Assembly: GCF_016406125.1 (NCBI RefSeq)
Contig: NZ_CP066339.1
Coordinates: forward strand, 434,001 to 498,000
DNA length: 64,000 nt
Direction: 5' to 3'
From: Alicyclobacillus sp. SO9
GTDB lineage: Bacteria > Bacillota > Bacilli > Alicyclobacillales > Alicyclobacillaceae
The notes beneath the pieces were generated by a model. That model saw nothing but the letters and a program-made list of their open reading frames with translations, ran no database searches and was not told the DNA's origin. Within the stretch, counting starts at the first letter, position 1, and every line of letters starts with the position of its first letter. Made by a program: the position numbers and the translations under genes. Shown here piece after piece: positions 60,801-64,000 of this stretch.

Positions 60801-62915
60801 GTGTTTCACAGTGAATATCAAAGCCTTGCGGGTCCTGTTCAAGGAGAGGCTCCACCAGGGGCAGACATGCTACATGACGGCGACAACTTTTTAGAAGAAT
60901 TAGGGCACACACTTCATCTATGGGTTAGACTGCTTCGATTCATTCGCGAATTTCTATTTGGTAATGAAACGATTGCATTACAAATGGCGGAACGCCTGTC
61001 TACAGCAATGTCCGTCTCACCAGTGCCGTTTTACGGCTACTCTGATGTTACGGTCTTGAGCGTGGTTTTGTTAGCGGACCAATGCCGCATGGATTCAGGA
61101 TTGAATCAGAGCAGCAGGCGGAGACAGATTGGCAGTATGGTCCGGGACTTCGCTGCAAGACCGATACAATCGGAAAAGCGAGACCTGATGCTGCATCTTA
61201 TGCAAGCTGAAGAAGCGAGGTTGAAAGGCTTATACCATGAAGCAACCGACCTGTACGAACAGACATCTTCGGAGGCCGAGGTGTTGAATCTCAAATTCTA
61301 CAGTGCCGTGGCGAACGAAAGATGCGGCGACATGGTCTTGCAGCAGGGAAAAAGAAACTACGCCCGTGCATTATATACTGCGGCCATTGATGATTATTAC
61401 GGGTTTGGGATTGCAGGGAAGGCAAGACAACTGGAAGAAGAACGAGCTTCTGTACTGCGCCGTGGACGCGGTGAACGACGCCGCCGAAGGGGAGCCGAGG
61501 CTGACGCTAGTGACAACGGATCGATTGGCCGAGACATTTCACAACGCATAGACTGGCTCATGGTGTCTCGAGCAGCCCAAGCTTTGTCGCGGGAAGTTGT
61601 GTTGGAACAACTGCTGACACGGCTGATGAATCTGGTGCTTGAGAGTGCAGGAGCCCAGCGTGGTTTTATTTTACTTTCCCGGCAGGACGGGCTGTATGTA
61701 GAAGCATTTGCTTCCGTTGACGAGCCGCACCCCGTTGTGCTGCAGGGTATTCCAGCGGCTGATGCCTGGGATAAACTGTTGTTGTCCGTTATCGACTACA
61801 CGTACAGAACAACGGAAGACACACTTATTGTGGACGCGGCTCTGCATTTGCCCAGCCAATCGGACCCATACCTGCCGATTGGCAATCCAAAGTCAGTCCT
61901 CTGCACGCCTATGATGAGTCGGCAGCACATCATCGGACTGCTCTATCTGGAGAACAACCGGATGGCGAGAGCCTTCACAGAATCCAGGCTTGACTTCATG
62001 AAAGTCTTGGCTGCACAAGCAGCTATCTCTATTGAAAATGCATTTCTCTATGAATCCTTGGAGAATAAGGTTGCGGAAAGGACGCAGGAACTGGAAGTAT
62101 CTTCTACGGCGTTGGCTGAGGCAAACACCCAATTGGAACAGGCCAATGAGGAACTGCGGAAGGCAGACCGGATGCGGCGAGAATTGTTGGCCAATGTATC
62201 CCATGACCTCCGCACACCAATCACGCTTATTGCCGGCTACGCAGAGGCTATTGAAAACGGTGTTGCACAGACCGATGAACAAATAAAGGGATTTGCTGGT
62301 CGAATTCACGATAAGACAGTCAGCTTGACAAGACTCATTGAAGACTTGTTCAATTTGGTGCGATTAGAAGCCAAACAGGCTGATTTCAATTTCAGTCCAT
62401 GTACCGCGGAAGAATTTCTTGTTTCCATGGTCATGCAATTCGAGGGCGATGTGGAACAGGCTGGTCTGACATTTGCCTGGCGCGGAGTTGAAGCCGCTGA
62501 TATTACGGAGGATGGAACGTGGATGTTGATTGATCGCGATCGAATGGAGCAAGTGTTCTCAAACATCATCTACAATGCCATTAAGCACACCGCGCCCGGC
62601 GGCACCATCGAGTTGGTCTTGGAAAAAGGTTCAGGAGAGGTACGGTATCAAGTCCGTGACACGGGATCGGGGATTGCTGCAGGGGACCTGCCGCACGTGT
62701 TTGAAAGGTTTTATAAGGTGGACAAGTCTAGGTCTAAAGACACCGGGGGAGGACTTGGACTCGCAATTGCAAAACGGATTGTCGATCTCCATCATGGTGA
62801 CATTGCTGTAGACAGCATCCTTGGTCAGGGGACCACTTTCACAGTGACTTTAGGAATGCTTGAGGAAGATGCATCACCGGAGCTCATCATGGACCACTCC
62901 GATGACGGCGATTGA
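57834..62915 (+). CDS. Giant sensor: pseudokinase, AAA ATPase, helical repeats, GAF and histidine kinase
   Basis: About 1693 residues, of the group with Ser/Thr kinase, ATPase and histidine kinase in one chain. The kinase part lacks the N-lobe (no glycine loop or VAIK Lys). HRD/HKD is HKG (Gly52 for Asp) and no DFG is visible, but APEQMGR and TDIYSLGVVLYEL remain, so it is a pseudokinase. Walker A is GEAGTGKT (about 269) and Walker B ICLDDLQWID. A long helical region follows. GAF is about 1245-1405. His1457 lies in ANVSHDLRTP, with N-box NIIYNAIKH and DTGSGIA, GGGLGLAIA boxes. TTG 57834 follows GGAGG; ATG 57768 and 57780 overlap the regulator gene. QGSA repeats occur near residue 605. Confidence 0.85.
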   Translation: MTGQKQNSAPNLLPLRVFTAGAIPDISSYLDISCSLAKSLVQVHANGVIHKGIQPDRVFICPNGMKSCFSISQHSGSQHSGNCEPESIDGEDVYSDVLIRDSGVSENLAYMAPEQMGRSDVPVDQRTDIYSLGVVLYELASLHLPYEENDVTAWIHAHLAKGVVPPTHYNESLPRMVSSILMKCLQKDPADRYQSAYGLYSDLRNCLNLWEQSGTIALFPLARQDVQDAGRVFSELWERTDQLNQFSKLISAGHPAANRESPSVALLFGEAGTGKTAFLQNVVHTKANDYKFVGVANCDSQPWTPQYGVVASAFRDILRKLLGQSSEAHSVWSSKLQSRLSECSHFMLDVIPELELFLAAPPSNSERVTPPQAADYFLRLLEVLTAEANSVLICLDDLQWIDDITLRLLRRLIDRKPRGVTWVLSLDRSQIDAFGDVYQWMARLQQRQDVLSISLKTFKKATIANILSRMFPGSDTNLNPLADAIFHRTKGNPFLVHRWIVRLQQTNSVWFDIEENKWLWKVDAQHDEAQQTVEDAWRRTPFLFDFDESTLSVLRWAAVAGRQFDVPLIAQVADTSAEEVEDALSRALEKQIVGWEQKEWTQERLQGSAQGSAQGSAQEFGLEFEQGSDQEGKHQSTSYESRLYSFKHEQIQKEFLSDLSEAQRSDMEHRIGLALLQRRVDPRDYPSAVFDIVNHLNAGPALGIDRKTLIELNLWAGQQANHIGQYRVAATYFNMGLVWMGHLSLGDNRAGIIFELRLGLANSHFMLGELNAAEKEYVLLLDMAGNPSQKAHARLRLLRLYVAAGHFEKVRNTYDTSAKMEVRQLSLYGWPGIQPASFDTNAKKQTSSGVTSGFEDGNQERNAAEPLIKKVSELVLKGDFKQANSLLNAAFDHDKFRLQSPFLAEPYFAQGALIAPWQHPVANALQSLSIAREHALTAQDLYLCVQIDLLMIAFQFVSGHSVSEVLSQLDETRAHYRSMRSSHIESLFEVFHSEYQSLAGPVQGEAPPGADMLHDGDNFLEELGHTLHLWVRLLRFIREFLFGNETIALQMAERLSTAMSVSPVPFYGYSDVTVLSVVLLADQCRMDSGLNQSSRRRQIGSMVRDFAARPIQSEKRDLMLHLMQAEEARLKGLYHEATDLYEQTSSEAEVLNLKFYSAVANERCGDMVLQQGKRNYARALYTAAIDDYYGFGIAGKARQLEEERASVLRRGRGERRRRRGAEADASDNGSIGRDISQRIDWLMVSRAAQALSREVVLEQLLTRLMNLVLESAGAQRGFILLSRQDGLYVEAFASVDEPHPVVLQGIPAADAWDKLLLSVIDYTYRTTEDTLIVDAALHLPSQSDPYLPIGNPKSVLCTPMMSRQHIIGLLYLENNRMARAFTESRLDFMKVLAAQAAISIENAFLYESLENKVAERTQELEVSSTALAEANTQLEQANEELRKADRMRRELLANVSHDLRTPITLIAGYAEAIENGVAQTDEQIKGFAGRIHDKTVSLTRLIEDLFNLVRLEAKQADFNFSPCTAEEFLVSMVMQFEGDVEQAGLTFAWRGVEAADITEDGTWMLIDRDRMEQVFSNIIYNAIKHTAPGGTIELVLEKGSGEVRYQVRDTGSGIAAGDLPHVFERFYKVDKSRSKDTGGGLGLAIAKRIVDLHHGDIAVDSILGQGTTFTVTLGMLEEDASPELIMDHSDDGD

Positions 62916-62967
62916 TTCTGCGGTTCATTGAGCCGGAAGGGAACGGAATGGGAACGGAATGTAAAAA

Positions 62968-62999
62968 GGGTATCTTGTGCGCAGACCGCCAAGATACCC
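62968..62999 (-). terminator. Rho-independent terminator, minus strand
   Basis: GGGTATCTTG (62968-62977) pairs with CAAGATACCC (62990-62999). On the minus strand it is followed by TTTTT, so it terminates the gene at 63030-63683; it may also stop the sensor-kinase transcript. Confidence 0.8.
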
Positions 63000-63029
63000 C
63001 CTCAATCTTCTGTTGGGATAAGACTCCAA

Positions 63030-63683
63030 TCAGGTCGTTTGCTTCTTCTTGGAGAAACGATATAACAGGTAGCCGCCGGCAAGGACTACAGGAATGATGC
63101 CTGCGTAGGGGACTTCAGGCATGTTGCCGCCGGTGGATGGAGAGATGGGCTCTGTCAGCGTAAAGTTGCCGCCAACGGGATCGTCCGAATCAGAACCATA
63201 GTGTGTGCCGAACGGTTGCCACATGGTAAATGCTGTGGTGATTTTTGCGTTACCGGTCATCTTGGCTGGCACAGGTACTGCATAGGTTGCCTGGAACTTC
63301 TGGCCCAACTTGTTTGCTTCCATTACTTTGGATGCATCCGCATAATGGCCGCCCGTACCGGTGGTGGGCTTAATCATTGTTCCGGTTTCGGAGACTGTCT
63401 GGCCGTGGCTGTCCACAAAAGTAAACTTGGCTGTGGGAGGCAATCCGTGAACGTGGTTTTCTCCGCCCTGCGTATCCTGGTTTGACTCAATTACATTCAA
63501 TGTAATGTCCAGTGTTCCGCCCTGGGTTACACTCTTTTGAGTCGTAGTCATTCCGTTTGAATGGTCAAACATGAAGTGATAGGTAGTTTGCGCCATTGCG
63601 ACACTGGGTCCCATTGCCACCGCGGCAACGGCCAATCCTGCTCCAATTCCCACAATAGATGATTTCTTCAAGTTAAGGGTCAA
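63030..63683 (-). CDS. Secreted protein with PExP (MPEVP) C-terminal sorting tail, second predicted exosortase substrate
   Basis: 217 residues. TTG 63683 follows AAGGAGG. A Sec signal ends near AMAQ (residue 32). The mature domain is beta-rich with a GGENHVHGLPPTAKFTF segment and no family I can name. The tail reads GGNMPEVPYAGIIPVVLAGGYLLYRFSKKK: PExP, hydrophobic helix, basic end, parallel to the tail of the gene at 47287-47796 (LPEAPLAALIP). It lies about 16 kb from the exosortases. A plain tail anchor is the alternative. Confidence 0.72.
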   Translation of the reverse strand: MTLNLKKSSIVGIGAGLAVAAVAMGPSVAMAQTTYHFMFDHSNGMTTTQKSVTQGGTLDITLNVIESNQDTQGGENHVHGLPPTAKFTFVDSHGQTVSETGTMIKPTTGTGGHYADASKVMEANKLGQKFQATYAVPVPAKMTGNAKITTAFTMWQPFGTHYGSDSDDPVGGNFTLTEPISPSTGGNMPEVPYAGIIPVVLAGGYLLYRFSKKKQTT

Positions 63684-64000
63684 TACAATTCCTCCTTACC
63701 CAAATGCACATAGTCAATAGTCAATTCGACCTTTTATTTATTTCCATAGTACCGTGAAATTAACTCAAATTGGCTAAAGAGTTTAGTTCAGGAACCTAAA
63801 GATTCCTTTAAATTAGTTGACTTGAGTGATATCTGTGATCGCAGTTTGTACTTTAAAGAAATCTTAAACAAGATGTACTGCGCATTTTACCCAGTTAATT
63901 ACATCCATATGATATTCTGTGTATAGAATAGATATTTAGTAGTTCTACCTCATCCTTGACAGCACCCTAGACCCCGCAAGGGATTGTAGGGGGGATTTTG
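63684..64000. other. A/T-rich intergenic end of the window
   Basis: No gene is seen. An inverted repeat TATTCT/AGAATA lies at 63913-63930. The last bases carry CCCTAGACCCC and GTAGGGGGG, a possible G/C-rich stem whose partner continues beyond the window. Confidence 0.4.

Noticed and set aside
63030-63140. LPXTG-type sortase signal on the terminal secreted protein
   Set aside because: The motif is MPEVP without the Thr-Gly pair, no sortase gene is in the window, and exosortases are present instead.
1-64000. tRNA, rRNA, phage or insertion sequence genes
   Set aside because: No cloverleaf, rRNA core, integrase or transposase motif was seen on either strand by inspection; a dedicated tRNA scan was not possible.

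Overview
The window looks like a chromosome segment of a Gram-positive member of the Bacillota, most likely an Alicyclobacillaceae-type bacterium. This rests on strong AGGAGG-type ribosome sites, many TTG starts, lipoprotein solute-binding proteins, a kumamolisin-like sedolisin and ectABCD. No rRNA, tRNA, CRISPR array, phage or transposase was recognised. Assignments come from reading motifs only; no database was searched.

Layout. 1-4.0 kb: end of a GbsR-like regulator, a glycine-betaine-type binding lipoprotein, a metallo-beta-lactamase-fold lactonase, a P1-family peptidase and a small membrane protein. 4.0-11.1 kb: a minus-strand ABC transporter operon (ATPase, binding protein, fused permease, metallophosphoesterase) divergent from a LysR gene, with a 21-bp-phased AATATCGATA operator array between them, then an MFS carrier. 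11.3-14.6 kb: an NlpC/P60-like protein without its catalytic residues, and a polar amino-acid ABC transporter. 15.4-26.2 kb: a sigma-54 activator followed by three ATTCA-N4-TGAAT palindromes, a consensus -24/-12 promoter and a seven-gene catabolic operon (agmatinase family, NCS1 permease, cyclase family, nitrilase family, aldehyde dehydrogenase, class III aminotransferase, aldehyde dehydrogenase). 26.2-27.6 kb: simple repeats and eight 112-bp tandem repeats. 27.7-31.5 kb: ectABCD (ectoine and 5-hydroxyectoine) on the minus strand, then threonine synthase. 33.3-39 kb: dienelactone-hydrolase-like protein, C39-like protein, cobalamin-binding-like protein, MetE-like protein and a small membrane protein behind a structured leader RNA. 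39.2-40.4 kb: a mosaic of long palindromic repeats. 40.5-63.7 kb: sedolisin lacking a prodomain, then a surface/exopolysaccharide region.

The most notable part is 41.8-56.8 kb plus a distant partner at 63.0-63.7 kb. It holds a GGDEF-EAL protein, two adjacent exosortases each fused to an EpsI-like domain, a secreted protein with a PEP-CTERM-like tail (LPEAP, hydrophobic segment, basic end), a family-2 glycosyltransferase with an N-terminal MshEN (c-di-GMP-binding type) domain, a GT-C-like membrane protein, a c-di-GMP-I riboswitch with terminator in front of a secreted glycoside-hydrolase-like/TIG protein, and a GDP-mannose pyrophosphorylase. A second PExP-tailed secreted protein lies at the right end. 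This suggests a c-di-GMP-controlled exopolysaccharide and exosortase surface system in a Gram-positive. A response regulator and a very large pseudokinase-AAA-GAF-histidine kinase sit between the pyrophosphorylase and the second PExP protein.
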